A DNA stretch of 64,000 nucleotides from Sulfuriflexus mobilis (GTDB lineage: Bacteria > Pseudomonadota > Gammaproteobacteria > AKS1), in the NCBI RefSeq assembly GCF_003967195.1, contig NZ_AP018725.1, positions 2,480,001 to 2,544,000 of the forward strand, given 5' to 3'. Below, piece after piece: positions 35,451-45,208 of this stretch. Each line of letters begins with the position of its first letter. The first letter of the stretch is position 1. A program made the position numbers and the translations under genes. The notes under the pieces are model-generated. The model searched no databases and was not told where the DNA came from. It saw nothing but the letters and a program-made list of their open reading frames with translations.

Positions 35451-36371
35451 TTAGCCGATCAGCCAGCCATACCATAACGGCAAGGTGACCAGACTCAGGG
35501 CCGTGGTCACGGTGACTGCAGCAGCGTAGAGACTGACATCGAGCTTGAAACGATCACAGAGCACGAGGCCAATCACCATACTCGGCATGGCCGCCTCCAT
35601 GACCACCGCGGCGCGCAGTTCGCCGCTCATGCCCAGACTGTTGGCTACCAGCATGACAATGGCTGGCACCAGTAACAGGCGCACGACCACCACCGGCACC
35701 AGGCTGGGTAACAGGTGCCAGCGTGAACGCGACCATTCCAGGCTCAAACCAAGGGAGAACAGCATCAGCGGCACTACGCCGCGCTCGAGCAGGGACAACA
35801 TGCCATCGAGCACCAAGGGCAATGGCACATCACCCACATTCAGTATCACCGCCAGCACGGCCGCCCACATCGCCGGGATACGCAGCAGACTACGATAAAT
35901 TGCATAACTCTTCTCACCACTGGCGCCGAGGCGCGACGCAACCAGCACACCGACGGTGAACAATAATGGCGTACAGGCGAACAGATCATATTGAATGGCC
36001 ACACCACGCGCCCAGGGGCCGAAGGTCGCCTCCAGGACCGGCAGACCCAGGTAGGTGGCATTGGGGAAGGTCGCAGCCAGGATCACCGCCCCGGCCTCGG
36101 CCGAAGAATTCCGGCACAGGCGACAGGAGAGAAAACCGACCGCCAGTCCGGCAAAAATACCGACCGCACCGGCAATGGCGATCAATACCGAGGTCTCACC
36201 CAGCTCGGCCTTCCACAACACCGACAGCACTAATGCGGGGAGTAACAGATAATAAACCAGCGAAGTCAGCACGGTACGGGTCGGCATCGCCGCAAGACCT
36301 GCCGGCTGCAGCAGGCGCCAGCCAACCCCGCAGATTATCAGCCCCGCCATCTGGATAATCACTTCAAGCAT
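35451..36371 (-). CDS. AEC-family (auxin efflux carrier-like) transporter
   Basis: 306-residue inner-membrane carrier with about ten hydrophobic helices in two five-helix halves. Landmarks are LPALVLSVLW, AAVVMEAAMPSMVIGLVLCDRF (the second-half crossing region) and the final VTTALSLVTLPLWYGWL. Bacterial members export or import organic acids such as malate; the substrate is unknown. I start it at the ATG at 36371, because the upstream 17 codons to 36422 overlap the flavoprotein gene's 3' end. It is 8 bp downstream of that gene. Confidence 0.83.
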   Translation of the reverse strand: MLEVIIQMAGLIICGVGWRLLQPAGLAAMPTRTVLTSLVYYLLLPALVLSVLWKAELGETSVLIAIAGAVGIFAGLAVGFLSCRLCRNSSAEAGAVILAATFPNATYLGLPVLEATFGPWARGVAIQYDLFACTPLLFTVGVLVASRLGASGEKSYAIYRSLLRIPAMWAAVLAVILNVGDVPLPLVLDGMLSLLERGVVPLMLFSLGLSLEWSRSRWHLLPSLVPVVVVRLLLVPAIVMLVANSLGMSGELRAAVVMEAAMPSMVIGLVLCDRFKLDVSLYAAAVTVTTALSLVTLPLWYGWLIG

Positions 36372-36379
36372 GTGTGCAC

Positions 36380-37564
36380 CTACACCGATTGTCCGGCCAC
36401 ATAGCCGGACGACCAGGCCCATTGAAAATTAAACCCGCCTAGCTGTCCACTGACATCGACCACCTCACCGATGAAATACAGGTCTGGCCGGGTCTTGCTC
36501 TCCATGGTCTTCGACGACAGGTCATGGGTATCGACGCCGCCCATGGTAACCTCCGCGGTGCGATAGCCCTCGGTGCCGGCCGGGGTCAATCGCCAATGAT
36601 TAAGCTTTTTGGCGACCTCCAGCAGCTCCTTGTCGGCAAACTCGGCCATGGGTTTTTCTGCTGACTCCGGCCACCAGAGTTGTTCCAGCTCCGTGACCAG
36701 TTTCTTTGCTAACACGGCGTTCAACACCGTTCGCAGCAAGGACTTCGGCTGTTGCCGCTTGGCCTTGCTGACTAAATCCGCTGCATCCGTCTCCGGCAAC
36801 AAGTCGATTTCGATCGACTCACCCTCCCGCCAGTAACTGGATATCTGCAACACCGCTGGGCCACTCAGGCCGCGGTGGGTAAACAACAACTGTTCAGGAA
36901 ACGAGACCGACCCACAGCTTATACGCACAGGCAGAGACAGACCCGACAAACGCCCACTCATCTCCTTCAGCGCACCGGAAAGGGTAAAGGGCACCAGCCC
37001 GGCGCGACGCGGCAATACCTGCATGCCGTACTGTTGTGCGAGGCGGTAACCAATGTCCGAACCACCCAGTGTCGGGATCGACAGACCACCAGAGGCCACT
37101 ACCAGCGATTGGGCATGGAATTCACCCAGGCTAGTGTCGAGGTGAAAACCGTGATCACACTCAACCTTGTCCAGTTCACAACGTGTGAGGATCTCGACAC
37201 CAGCCTGCTCGCACTCCGCGAGCAGCATGGCCAGGATCTGTTTCGAGGAATCGTCACAGAATAATTGTCCCTGGGACTTTTCGTGGTAGGCAATGCCGTG
37301 TTTCTCGACCAGGGCGATAAAGTCCCACTGCGTGTAGCGGCTCAGGGCGGATTTACAAAAGTGCGGGTTGTGCGAAAGATAATTGCCCGGCTCGCTATAC
37401 AAATTGGTAAAGTTACAGCGCCCGCCACCGGACATGAGGATCTTTTTACCGACCTTGTTCGCCCGCTCCAGTAGCAGCACGCTCTTGCCACGTTGCCCGG
37501 CGGTCATCGCGCACATCAGGCCCGCCGCACCGGCACCGATAATGATCACATCATAAGACTTCAT
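36380..37564 (-). CDS. HI0933/BaiN-family flavoprotein
   Basis: 394-residue NAD(P)/FAD-dependent oxidoreductase of the HI0933-like (YhiN/BaiN) family. An N-terminal FAD motif IIGAGAAGLMCAMTAGQRG and KVGKKILMSGGGRCNFTN near residue 40 are diagnostic. YRTAEVTMGGVDTHDLSSKTMESK and GEVVDVSGQLGGFNFQWAWSSG close the protein. One member removes double bonds in bile-acid metabolism in gut bacteria, but for most, including this one, the reaction is unknown. It is the first gene of a pair with the AEC carrier. Confidence 0.9.
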   Translation of the reverse strand: MKSYDVIIIGAGAAGLMCAMTAGQRGKSVLLLERANKVGKKILMSGGGRCNFTNLYSEPGNYLSHNPHFCKSALSRYTQWDFIALVEKHGIAYHEKSQGQLFCDDSSKQILAMLLAECEQAGVEILTRCELDKVECDHGFHLDTSLGEFHAQSLVVASGGLSIPTLGGSDIGYRLAQQYGMQVLPRRAGLVPFTLSGALKEMSGRLSGLSLPVRISCGSVSFPEQLLFTHRGLSGPAVLQISSYWREGESIEIDLLPETDAADLVSKAKRQQPKSLLRTVLNAVLAKKLVTELEQLWWPESAEKPMAEFADKELLEVAKKLNHWRLTPAGTEGYRTAEVTMGGVDTHDLSSKTMESKTRPDLYFIGEVVDVSGQLGGFNFQWAWSSGYVAGQSV

Positions 37565-37581
37565 AGGTCAATCTAACCATA

Positions 37582-37607
37582 AAAAAACGCCCTTGCGGGC
37601 GTTTTTT
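37582..37607. terminator. Bidirectional terminator
   Basis: A6CGCCC and GGGCGT6 arms (11 bp) with a TTGC loop, flanked by A and T runs. It lies between the flavoprotein start and the stop of the Lys/Ala-rich gene and serves the latter on the minus strand. Confidence 0.88.
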
Positions 37608-37629
37608 ATTACCACTCAAGAAGTGTTAT

Positions 37630-38091
37630 TTACGCAGCTTTTTTGGCACGCTTTTTACGACGCTTCTTCTTTGGCTTGTTGAGGATCTTGTCAGCCTTCT
37701 CAATAACCTTTGTATAGGCTGTGGCCACACGGTGACCCGCCTTCAGCGCAGCCAGTTCAGCGGCATGGACACTTTTTTCAATCTTGGCCTTGTCCAGAAT
37801 CTTTTTGGTAGCAGCAATATCCTTGGCTACAGTCTTCAGCGCCTTACGGGTTTCGCCAGTTGAATCCTTCTTGTTCTTGGCTGTCGCGGTCTTCTTGCGC
37901 TTCATCAGTGTGGCGCGCTTCTTGCTCAGCTTCTTCACTTCAGCCCCTGCCTTCTTAGCAGCCTTGCTGCGTGCTGCAACGGCTGCTTCAGCGTCATTCC
38001 ATGCAGCTGCCAGGCTTTCAAGGGCGGAGGAAATCTTCTTGTGTACAGATGCGCTGCTAGCGACTGCTTTTGCTTTCTTTGCTTTTGCCAT
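37630..38091 (-). CDS. Lys/Ala-rich histone H1-like protein
   Basis: 153 residues, roughly half Lys, Ala and Arg. A helical central part (SSALESLAAAWNDAEAAVAARSKAAKK; KALKTVAKDIAATKKILDKAKIEKS) ends in a strongly basic tail (KPKKKRRKKRAKKAA). It resembles bacterial H1-like DNA-binding proteins by composition, and no folded family domain is recognised. It probably binds DNA or RNA non-specifically and helps compact the nucleoid. A strong terminator follows its stop. Confidence 0.68.
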   Translation of the reverse strand: MAKAKKAKAVASSASVHKKISSALESLAAAWNDAEAAVAARSKAAKKAGAEVKKLSKKRATLMKRKKTATAKNKKDSTGETRKALKTVAKDIAATKKILDKAKIEKSVHAAELAALKAGHRVATAYTKVIEKADKILNKPKKKRRKKRAKKAA

Positions 38092-38205
38092 GATTTTTTC
38101 CTTGATTATTTACAGAATTTTAAATCGGTGCAGTGACTATAACAAAAAGTACATAGTAAACAATAGCAAACGTATAAAATCGCTTGTTTAAATAATTATT
38201 ACATG

Positions 38206-39870
38206 CTAATTCGCACTGCTGGCACATTCAATACATGGAAATTCAATATAAAAAGTGGTCCCCTCACCAAGCCTTGTATCGAAACCGATCTCGCCTCCCA
38301 TTTGCTCGACCAGCGCCTTCGATATACTCAGGCCCAGGCCGGTTCCCCCTTTAATACGTGCGTTGGTAGCATCGCTTTGCGTAAAACGATCAAATATCGT
38401 CGCATGAAAATCCTTCGGGATACCTGGCCCATGATCCGTCACCGCAATGCGTGCCCGGCCATCATTGTTGCTGAGATCGATGTCAACCACACTCCCCGAC
38501 GGCGAAAATTTTGCCGCATTGGAAAGCAGATTACTTAATACCTGCGACAACCGCACCGGGTCCGCATTGATACAAATTTCCTGCTCACCATCAGAGAGTG
38601 CAAAATCTATCCCGGATTCGGTGCCATAATGCCGGTTATCCTCTATATTCTCAGCCAACAGGCCAGACACTGACACCGGCATCATTTCCAGGACAATGTT
38701 ACCTGAATCAATTTTTCCTATGTCCAGAATGTCGTCAATGATAGAAAGCAGGCGATGTGTATTGGAAACGGCAATGTTTGCCAGGGATGAGACTTCCTCA
38801 GAAATTTCACCCGCTGCACCACCGGTGATCAGGCTGACGGCCCCATGAATCGAGGTCAGAGGGGTACGCAACTCGTGACTGACAGTGGAAACAAACTCAT
38901 CCTTGAGTCTTTCAATTCGCTTTTCATCTGTGACATCCTCAATAATCACAACCACTTCGTCGTTTTGCTCCATGCCACGAAAAAATGCGCGTATGGCGAC
39001 ATTCTCATCACCACCGATGACTCCTGCATGGGTTTCATACTGGTTTGACTCGCCCGCCAGGGTATTGGTAATAAAGCCCCTGAAGTCCTCATCCATCGTC
39101 TCGGCCAAAATACCTGAACCAATGAGCTGTTTCCTCTCATGTCTCGCCAGGCGGCAAAAGGTTTCATTGCAGTCAATAATTACGCCATTTTTATCAAAAT
39201 GTGCCACACCCAGGGGCGCTGAATGAAAAATATTTTCATACTTATTCTGGGTTTCCTTAAGCGTTTTTTCCCTGTCCGCAGCGGCAAAACGCAATTCGAT
39301 ATTTTGTCGTGCATTTTCGAAAAAACGTCTCGTTGAAGATACGATGATAAACATGTAAACCACGATCATCGCTCCCATGGCGAATGCCATGCCTTCACCG
39401 TCACGGAAGAATTGTGCGGCAAGCGGGGTCAGCATCAATAACACATGCAGTGTTGCCGGCAGACGTAAGTAGGACAGTGTCGTCACTGCGCCGGCACTCA
39501 TCCCAGCAAAAATAAAGGCGAGGAAGGCCTGATGGGTAATACTCTCGTCCGGGAACAGAAATATCGCCGCACTCGCCCAGACGCATGCTGTTAACAGTGC
39601 GCCTGAGGTAAATAATTGCCCCCATCGCTGTACACTTAACGCATCATTATTGTTTGCATACCAGCCGGCCAGCGCACCACGGTAGAGCACCACCAACAGC
39701 ATCGCCAGCCCCCATAACACCAGTTTTTCATGTGCAATCACTGCCCATAACACGGCCAGCATTAATGCGCTGTTGATGCTTATCGCCGCAACAGACAGGG
39801 GCATGCCTGAAAATAACAGTCGCAACTGCTCGGCGTAGACGGGGTCTTGTTGTTGCCTTGGTGCTGACAT
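38206..39870 (-). CDS. Membrane PAS sensor histidine kinase
   Basis: 554 residues. Six hydrophobic helices (about 24-180) form an integral membrane sensor. A coiled linker, a PAS domain (about 210-320, with APLGVAHFDKNGVIIDCNETFCRL), HisKA with His332 in VSHELRTPLTS, and HATPase (NLLSNAAKFS, DHGPGIP, GTGLGLSISKALV) follow. The membrane part lacks a recognisable ligand motif. No response regulator lies nearby. It is the third orphan kinase in the window. Confidence 0.88.
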   Translation of the reverse strand: MSAPRQQQDPVYAEQLRLLFSGMPLSVAAISINSALMLAVLWAVIAHEKLVLWGLAMLLVVLYRGALAGWYANNNDALSVQRWGQLFTSGALLTACVWASAAIFLFPDESITHQAFLAFIFAGMSAGAVTTLSYLRLPATLHVLLMLTPLAAQFFRDGEGMAFAMGAMIVVYMFIIVSSTRRFFENARQNIELRFAAADREKTLKETQNKYENIFHSAPLGVAHFDKNGVIIDCNETFCRLARHERKQLIGSGILAETMDEDFRGFITNTLAGESNQYETHAGVIGGDENVAIRAFFRGMEQNDEVVVIIEDVTDEKRIERLKDEFVSTVSHELRTPLTSIHGAVSLITGGAAGEISEEVSSLANIAVSNTHRLLSIIDDILDIGKIDSGNIVLEMMPVSVSGLLAENIEDNRHYGTESGIDFALSDGEQEICINADPVRLSQVLSNLLSNAAKFSPSGSVVDIDLSNNDGRARIAVTDHGPGIPKDFHATIFDRFTQSDATNARIKGGTGLGLSISKALVEQMGGEIGFDTRLGEGTTFYIEFPCIECASSAN

Positions 39871-39912
39871 ACATCACTTTTTTTATGACTATAGCCGGGA
39901 AGATAACACGAA

Positions 39913-40689
39913 TTAGTCTTTATCACTTGTCCAGGCAGGGGTGTATTGCCACGCCTGCCTGATAGCCTGGTGAGTATCCCTGTAACCCGGCATGCGGGCG
40001 GCAAGCATGGCCCAAAATTGCGGCGAGTGATTCATCTGCACGGTATGACACAACTCGTGCAAAAACACGTACTCGACGTGATGTCTCTCAAGGAACAATA
40101 ATTGCGCATTGATACTGATCGTGCCACGAGAAGAGCAGCTCCCCCAGCGTGTCTTCTGCATGCTCACCCGGGTCTTTTTATAAGGTAAGGAATGGGTATG
40201 GCTGAGCGCCTCAAGCCACGGCACCAGTTCGATATGTGCCTGCCTCAACAACCAGCGACGCAGGGCGGCGCGGCAGGCCTTCTTATCGGTGATATTGCCC
40301 CGCACACGGACACGCTGCCCGGTATGGCTTCGCGCACTGACATGTGTCGCTGTGCTATGTGCATACTCGACAGACCAGGTCTGCCCAATAGCCCTCAGCG
40401 ACAGTTGTTCGGGCAGGCCCTCGTCGGCATCGTCTGGCATGCGTTCGGCAAACTCTGCCAAAACCTTTTCCAACCAGGGTCGCTGCGTCGCCAGCAGGGC
40501 CGGGATCTGTCCTGTATCGAAACCCCTGGGCACCACAACCACCAGCCCCTGCGGGGCGGACACCTTCAGGCGCACATGCCTCGCCCGTGCCGACACCCTG
40601 ACCGTATAGTCAGGCAGCCGCTGCGGCCACGTGTCCGTAGGGCGGGTTTTGTAAAAAAGCGACTGAAGGTAGGTAACGAGATCCCGCAT
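39913..40689 (-). CDS. YgjP-like zinc metallopeptidase (DUF45)
   Basis: 258-residue protein with the gluzincin-type motif in YVFLHELCHTVQMNHSPQFW, where HELCH binds zinc and catalyses. It is preceded by the conserved KTRWGSCSSRGTISINAQLLFL, typical of YgjP/SprT-like DUF45 proteins. The N-terminal part (YTVRVSARARHVRLKV) is the usual beta region. Cytosolic by sequence; the physiological target is unknown. The histidine kinase lies 42 bp downstream on the same strand. Confidence 0.88.
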   Translation of the reverse strand: MRDLVTYLQSLFYKTRPTDTWPQRLPDYTVRVSARARHVRLKVSAPQGLVVVVPRGFDTGQIPALLATQRPWLEKVLAEFAERMPDDADEGLPEQLSLRAIGQTWSVEYAHSTATHVSARSHTGQRVRVRGNITDKKACRAALRRWLLRQAHIELVPWLEALSHTHSLPYKKTRVSMQKTRWGSCSSRGTISINAQLLFLERHHVEYVFLHELCHTVQMNHSPQFWAMLAARMPGYRDTHQAIRQAWQYTPAWTSDKD

Positions 40690-40703
40690 TGATTCGCGCC
40701 TGT

Positions 40704-41294
40704 CTATTTTATTACTGGCGTGAAGATTTTCTTCTTATAGGGGCTGGCCTCAATCCGGCTGCGTTCCTCATCGCTAAGTGTCCTGCTTTGTGTCTGCGTC
40801 TCAACAACCTCACTAGAACGAATATTGATAATACTCGTCTCTACCTGGCCATCGGCAAACACCCGTATCCGTTGCATGCGGTCTTTGGAGACCATGGAGG
40901 TCGCCTCGGTGTACTTCAACACGGTCATCTCATAGCTGACACCGTCTATTAATGTAACCTCACCGGCATGCGCCGTACCGATCAACCCACCCAGCGCCGC
41001 ATGCTGTTTGCCCAGACTGAAGGGGATGAACTGGCGCGTCGAACCGCTTTCAACGAGGATGTCACCGGTCTTGAATATCTTCACAGTGACCTCGACACGC
41101 ATGGCGATCTCGGCAACAGGTTGTATCTCAATCGACTCGACCAGCAATGGGGTCTGCGTCATTAATGCCTGGTTATACTCGGCATTCTCCGCCGGTACCG
41201 TAACGAAGTTCTTATACAGTGTATAACCGCCATTGGTGACACCCGCGGAACCAGCCAGAATGCCCAGGGTAAGGGAAATCTCTTTTAATGCCAT
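40704..41294 (-). CDS. Hypothetical membrane-anchored protein
   Basis: 196 residues. A short N-terminal hydrophobic stretch (SLTLGILAGSAGVTNGGYTLY) may be a weak anchor. The rest alternates beta strands (VESIEIQPVAEIAMRVEVTVKIF; GEVTLIDGVSYEMTVLKY; QRIRVFADGQVETSIINIRSSEVVET) and a helical tail with SDEERSRIEASPYKKK. The function is not recognised. It sits 14 bp from the metallopeptidase start on the same strand. Confidence 0.55.
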   Translation of the reverse strand: MALKEISLTLGILAGSAGVTNGGYTLYKNFVTVPAENAEYNQALMTQTPLLVESIEIQPVAEIAMRVEVTVKIFKTGDILVESGSTRQFIPFSLGKQHAALGGLIGTAHAGEVTLIDGVSYEMTVLKYTEATSMVSKDRMQRIRVFADGQVETSIINIRSSEVVETQTQSRTLSDEERSRIEASPYKKKIFTPVIK

Positions 41295-41349
41295 CGTTCA
41301 CCCACTCCGGATAGTTGCTGTTAACTTGCCGTTGTTTCCCTCACGGCAG

Positions 41350-41916
41350 TCATGCCCGGGAGATAAATTTACCGTTACTCGTATTGACCTTAACAAGCTC
41401 ACCATTCTCCAGGTACTCCGGTACCTGTATCTCGAGACCGGTCGTCAATGTCGCCGGTTTGGTCCGGCCGGTGGCCGTGGCCCCCTTGATGCCGGGGCTG
41501 GTCTCGGTAATCGTCATGTTCACAGACTGTGGTAACTCGATACCGATGATCTCCCCGTCCATGAGCAGCGCGGTGATCCCTTCCAGACCTTCGGTCAGAT
41601 AACCGAGTTGACCTTCCAGGTCATCGCCATTGAGACTGTACTGACTATAGTCTTCCATATTCATAAAGGTGTACAGGTCACCGTCCTGGTAAGAGTACTG
41701 GACCTTGGTGCGCTGGCAATCGGCATCCTTGAGCAGGTCATCACCCTTCAGGGACTCATCGAGTTTCTGACCGGTCTTCAGGTTGGTAAAACGCACCTTG
41801 TAAAGGGTCGAAGCACCCCGAGAAGAGGGGCTTTTTGCCTCTACTTTTTTGACGGCATGTGGGTCACCGTCGATTTCTACAATCATGCCACGTTTCAAAT
41901 CACTCGCCTTTGGCAC
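41350..41916 (-). CDS. efpL: Elongation factor P-like protein EfpL (YeiP)
   Basis: 188-residue translation factor of the EF-P family that helps ribosomes through stall-prone sequences. Three domains: N-terminal KOW-like (SDLKRGMIVEIDGDPHAVKKVE), an OB domain (VQYSYQDGDLYTFMNMEDY) and a C-terminal OB domain (TETSPGIKGATATGRTKPATLTTGL). The tip loop reads SPSSRGA, with Arg where EF-P has its modified Lys, as in YeiP; this and the overall match favour EfpL over EF-P. The start is GTG at 41916 with GAGGA upstream. Confidence 0.93.
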   Translation of the reverse strand: MPKASDLKRGMIVEIDGDPHAVKKVEAKSPSSRGASTLYKVRFTNLKTGQKLDESLKGDDLLKDADCQRTKVQYSYQDGDLYTFMNMEDYSQYSLNGDDLEGQLGYLTEGLEGITALLMDGEIIGIELPQSVNMTITETSPGIKGATATGRTKPATLTTGLEIQVPEYLENGELVKVNTSNGKFISRA

Positions 41917-41991
41917 CTTTGGATCCTCATTAAATACTGAATAGTTAAAATTATAACGTATACGCTGCTAAACAGCGTCAGACATATTTTC

Positions 41992-44139
41992 TCAGCCCTG
42001 GTTCAGGGAGGCCTTCACACAACGCAACACGGCATAGTCGTACTCGCCGTTCAGGGCCTCGAACACCGGCTTGAGCTTGTTCGGCTCCTCGCTGTGTTCA
42101 AAGGCAAAACGAATCGCAGTGATCACCTCCGCATCCAGCCCGGTGACCTCACGCACATCCAGCTCACCGAGCTCGATAACCTTGGCGAGATGGTTCATGA
42201 CTGTGCTCGTAGTCAGCCCGCGCTGGTTCGCGATCTGCTCCGCATCCATGCCGAGTCGAAACAGTTGCAGGCTCTCATCAATGGTATCCGTTGCCGGGGC
42301 ATTCTCATCGGCGAGGTGTTCACGAATCACACCGAGAAACTCATCGCCATAGGCCTCGAGCTTGCGCTCGCCGATGCCGCTCAGTCGCCCCAGCTGTTCG
42401 AGTGTCTCTGGACGGTAGCTGACCATTTCCATCAGAGTCGCATCGTGGAAGATCACATAGGCCGGTACCGACTGTTGCGTGGCGAGCTGCTGGCGTTTGT
42501 CACGCAGGGCCTGCCAGAGGGCCTTGTCGGCCTTGCCGGCAAACTGGCTGGCCTTGCGGTCCCGTTTCGCGGTTCCGCCACGCGCGACCAGCTTGCGCAA
42601 CATCAATGGTTGTTCACCCCGTAACACCGGTCGACAGGCCTCGGTCAGGTGCAGGCCGCCATAGCCTTCCAGGTCCACGCTCAACAGGCCGTGTGCGATC
42701 AACTGCCGATAAAGATTTCGCCAGGCGTTTTGATCCAGGTCCTTGCCGATGCCAAAGGTGGTGAGTTTGTCGTGACCGGCGTTGCGGATGCGCTCGTTGT
42801 CTTTACCGAGCAGGATATCAACGAGGTAATTCACGCCGAAGCGTTGCCCGGTGCGGTGCACACAAGACAAGGCCTTTTGCGTAGCGATGCTCGCATCCCA
42901 GGTCTCGGGTGGCGTCAGGCAGGTATCGCAGTTACCACAGGGCTGCGTCAGGCTGTGGTCATCAAAATATTCGAGCAGGGCCTGTCGGCGGCAACGCGTC
43001 AGTTCACAAAAGCCGAGCATGCTGTCGAGCTTGTGACGCTCAATGCGCTTGTGGTTTTCATTCGCCTCCGAGCTTTCCTGCATCTGCCGCAGCATGATCA
43101 CATCCTGCAGGCCATAGACCATCCAGGCATTCGCTGGCTGACCGTCACGGCCGGCGCGACCAGTCTCCTGGTAATAGGCCTCAAGACTCTTGGGTAGATT
43201 TAAATGCGCAACAAAACGCACATCAGGTTTATCGATGCCCATACCAAAGGCGATAGTGGCGACGATGATCACACTATCCTCGCGCAGAAAACGTTCCTGA
43301 TTCTGGCGGCGCTCCTCGGCGGGCAGACCGGCATGATAAGGCAGGGCCTTCAGGTCTTTTTGCGCCAGCCACTTCGCAGTCTCATCGACCTTCTTGCGCG
43401 ACAGGCAATAGACGATACCCGCATCGCCCTCGTGTTCGTTATGAATAAACCGCAACAGGCGGTCACGGGCATTGCCCTGATTCTCGCTGATGCGATAACA
43501 AATATTCGGCCGGTCAAAACCGGTGATGAACTGACGCGCATTGCCCAGTGCCAGCCGCTCAACGATCTCGCGGCGCGTGGCGTTATCGGCCGTCGCGGTC
43601 AGGGCAATACGAGGGACATCGGGAAAGCGCTCATGCAGGACACTGAGCTGGATATACTCGGGGCGGAAGTCATGCCCCCACTGCGAGACACAGTGCGCCT
43701 CATCGATTGCAAACAGCGCCAGTCGTGACTGCGACAACATACTCAGGGTACGTTCCATCATCAGCCTTTCCGGTGCCACATACAGCAGGTCCAGTTCGCC
43801 GTTGCGCACCGCCTGCTCGACCCGATAGGCCTCTTCCTGACTCATCGAGGAATTCAGAAACTCCGCCCGCACCCCAAGTTGCTGCATGGCCGAGACCTGG
43901 TCGTGCATCAGCGCGATCAACGGCGAGACCACCACACCCAGGCCCTCGCGCAGCATGGCAGGAATCTGATAACACAGCGATTTACCGCCACCCGTCGGCA
44001 TGAGCACCAGCGCATCACCGCCTTCGAGCAGTTGACAGATGATCTCGTCCTGCGCAAAACGGAAGCGCTCGTAACCGAACACCTTGGAAAGCAGGTCTTG
44101 GGCCGGGCTCAGGGCGTCATTGTGGGCGGAATCTGGCAT
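41992..44139 (-). CDS. recQ: ATP-dependent DNA helicase RecQ
   Basis: 715-residue 3'-5' helicase for recombination and fork repair. Helicase motifs: [22 protein letters not shown] near residue 48, [17 protein letters not shown] at 146, [11 protein letters not shown]. The RQC zinc-binding cysteines appear in CELTRCRRQ and CGNCDTC, and an HRDC domain follows (about 525-600). The C-terminal 110 residues form an extra helical domain with [29 protein letters not shown], a helix-turn-helix-like element found in many proteobacterial RecQ proteins. E. coli RecQ is about 610 residues, so this is the extended form. Confidence 0.95.
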   Translation of the reverse strand: MPDSAHNDALSPAQDLLSKVFGYERFRFAQDEIICQLLEGGDALVLMPTGGGKSLCYQIPAMLREGLGVVVSPLIALMHDQVSAMQQLGVRAEFLNSSMSQEEAYRVEQAVRNGELDLLYVAPERLMMERTLSMLSQSRLALFAIDEAHCVSQWGHDFRPEYIQLSVLHERFPDVPRIALTATADNATRREIVERLALGNARQFITGFDRPNICYRISENQGNARDRLLRFIHNEHEGDAGIVYCLSRKKVDETAKWLAQKDLKALPYHAGLPAEERRQNQERFLREDSVIIVATIAFGMGIDKPDVRFVAHLNLPKSLEAYYQETGRAGRDGQPANAWMVYGLQDVIMLRQMQESSEANENHKRIERHKLDSMLGFCELTRCRRQALLEYFDDHSLTQPCGNCDTCLTPPETWDASIATQKALSCVHRTGQRFGVNYLVDILLGKDNERIRNAGHDKLTTFGIGKDLDQNAWRNLYRQLIAHGLLSVDLEGYGGLHLTEACRPVLRGEQPLMLRKLVARGGTAKRDRKASQFAGKADKALWQALRDKRQQLATQQSVPAYVIFHDATLMEMVSYRPETLEQLGRLSGIGERKLEAYGDEFLGVIREHLADENAPATDTIDESLQLFRLGMDAEQIANQRGLTTSTVMNHLAKVIELGELDVREVTGLDAEVITAIRFAFEHSEEPNKLKPVFEALNGEYDYAVLRCVKASLNQG

Positions 44140-44188
44140 CAGGGCTGGCAGTCTCGGTCAACGCGCATCCAAGTGCAAGCCCGACCCA

Positions 44189-44263
44189 TCATTGCGGCGC
44201 GACCTTAGCCAGAATCCACGCCCTAATATAAAACTGGATTACGGCTAGGGCCCGCCGCAATGA
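44189..44263. repeat. 75-bp palindromic intergenic repeat (REP/MITE-like)
   Basis: TCATTGCGGCG at the left end is matched by its exact complement CGCCGCAATGA at the right. Inside, CCTTAGCCAGAATCCA and TGGATTACGGCTAGGG form a near-perfect second pair around an AT-rich centre. The overall pattern (TCATTGCGG... GGATTCTGG...) is like dispersed palindromic elements known from many proteobacteria. Only this copy is seen in the window. Confidence 0.65.
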
Positions 44264-44393
44264 CGAAAAGAGCCAAAACCAGCAATTCCTTTGAATTCAG
44301 GGCACCACCCGCGCTACACTGCGCACCCTGAGCAAGCCCGTGCTTGCTACTCACAGAAACCGAATCACAGCGTTAGCGAAACTATTTAGAATC

Positions 44394-44780
44394 ATGAAGT
44401 ACATTATCCGCCCCTTCTTCCAGCTCATTCGACTCCTGCTCGGCCCGGTTATCTTACTCTGGGACCTCGTCACCACGCCAAAAGGCATCGAGCGCCCCGA
44501 GATCGAACAGGACGAGGTCGACCGCAAGACGAAGAGCCTGGTCCTCTACCAGTTCCGCACCTGTCCGTTTTGCATCAAGGTGCGCCGCGCCATGAAGCGC
44601 CTGTCACTGAATATCGAGATCCGGGATACGCAACGCGACATTGCCAACCGTGAAGCACTGTTGCTCGGTGGCGGCACCATCAAGGTGCCCTGCCTGCAGA
44701 TCACGGATGAACACGGAAATGTTAGCTGGATGTATGAGTCGGACGAGATTGTCCGCTACCTGCAGGAACGTTTTACTTAA
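44394..44780 (+). CDS. Membrane-anchored glutaredoxin-like protein
   Basis: 128 residues. A hydrophobic N-terminal helix (IIRPFFQLIRLLLGPVILLWDLV) acts as a membrane anchor, followed by a glutaredoxin fold with dithiol active site FRTCPFCIKVRRAM. GGGTIKVPCLQI (cis-Pro with an extra Cys) and WMYESDEIVRYL complete the glutathione site. It probably acts as a glutathione-dependent disulfide reductase at the inner face of the membrane. I use the ATG at 44394; the frame upstream to 44340 looks untranslated. Confidence 0.82.
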   Translation: MKYIIRPFFQLIRLLLGPVILLWDLVTTPKGIERPEIEQDEVDRKTKSLVLYQFRTCPFCIKVRRAMKRLSLNIEIRDTQRDIANREALLLGGGTIKVPCLQITDEHGNVSWMYESDEIVRYLQERFT

Positions 44781-44828
44781 CCCATCCCTGGCACAGACAC
44801 CCCTGGCGGCATGCCCGTTATCGGCGGG

Positions 44829-45188
44829 TTACTTCCTCGTCCAGGCACCCGAGGGGCTTTGCACATACTGGCCCGGCGGTGTCAGTTCAATGGCCTTCTT
44901 GCCAGCCAGCACCTCGACCACCTGAACGGATGTGCCATTGCGCCGGGCAATACCTTCATAATACGTTCTGCGCCCGTCGTTGACCTGCTGCACCAGCGCC
45001 TGCACCGCCGCAGAGGCTTTGACGACACCCAGGTAACCATCAAGCTGTTCGCCCACCAGCCCCTGGGCCTTGGCCGCTTGCAGATCAAGCGCCCAGGCCT
45101 GCGTTGACCAGGCCGCCATGCTGAAGGCGCTCAGGCTCAGCAGCAGTGTCAGTAAATGGATTGTCAGTGTTCTTTTCATAGTCGTCAT
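44829..45188 (-). CDS. ydbL: YdbL-family periplasmic protein (DUF1318)
   Basis: 119-residue exported protein with a signal peptide ending near AWA-LDL. The mature part (AKAQGLVGEQLDGYLGVV, VNDGRRTYYEGIARRNGTSVQVVEVLAGKKAI) is the DUF1318 domain and ends in a conserved GAWTRK-like tail. In E. coli YdbL works with YnbE and YdbH, a redundant system for moving phospholipids to the outer membrane. The order ydbH-ynbE-ydbL is kept here, 20 bp after ynbE. Confidence 0.9.
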   Translation of the reverse strand: MTTMKRTLTIHLLTLLLSLSAFSMAAWSTQAWALDLQAAKAQGLVGEQLDGYLGVVKASAAVQALVQQVNDGRRTYYEGIARRNGTSVQVVEVLAGKKAIELTPPGQYVQSPSGAWTRK

Positions 45189-45208
45189 CCTGTTATCCCG
45201 CGGCGGCC

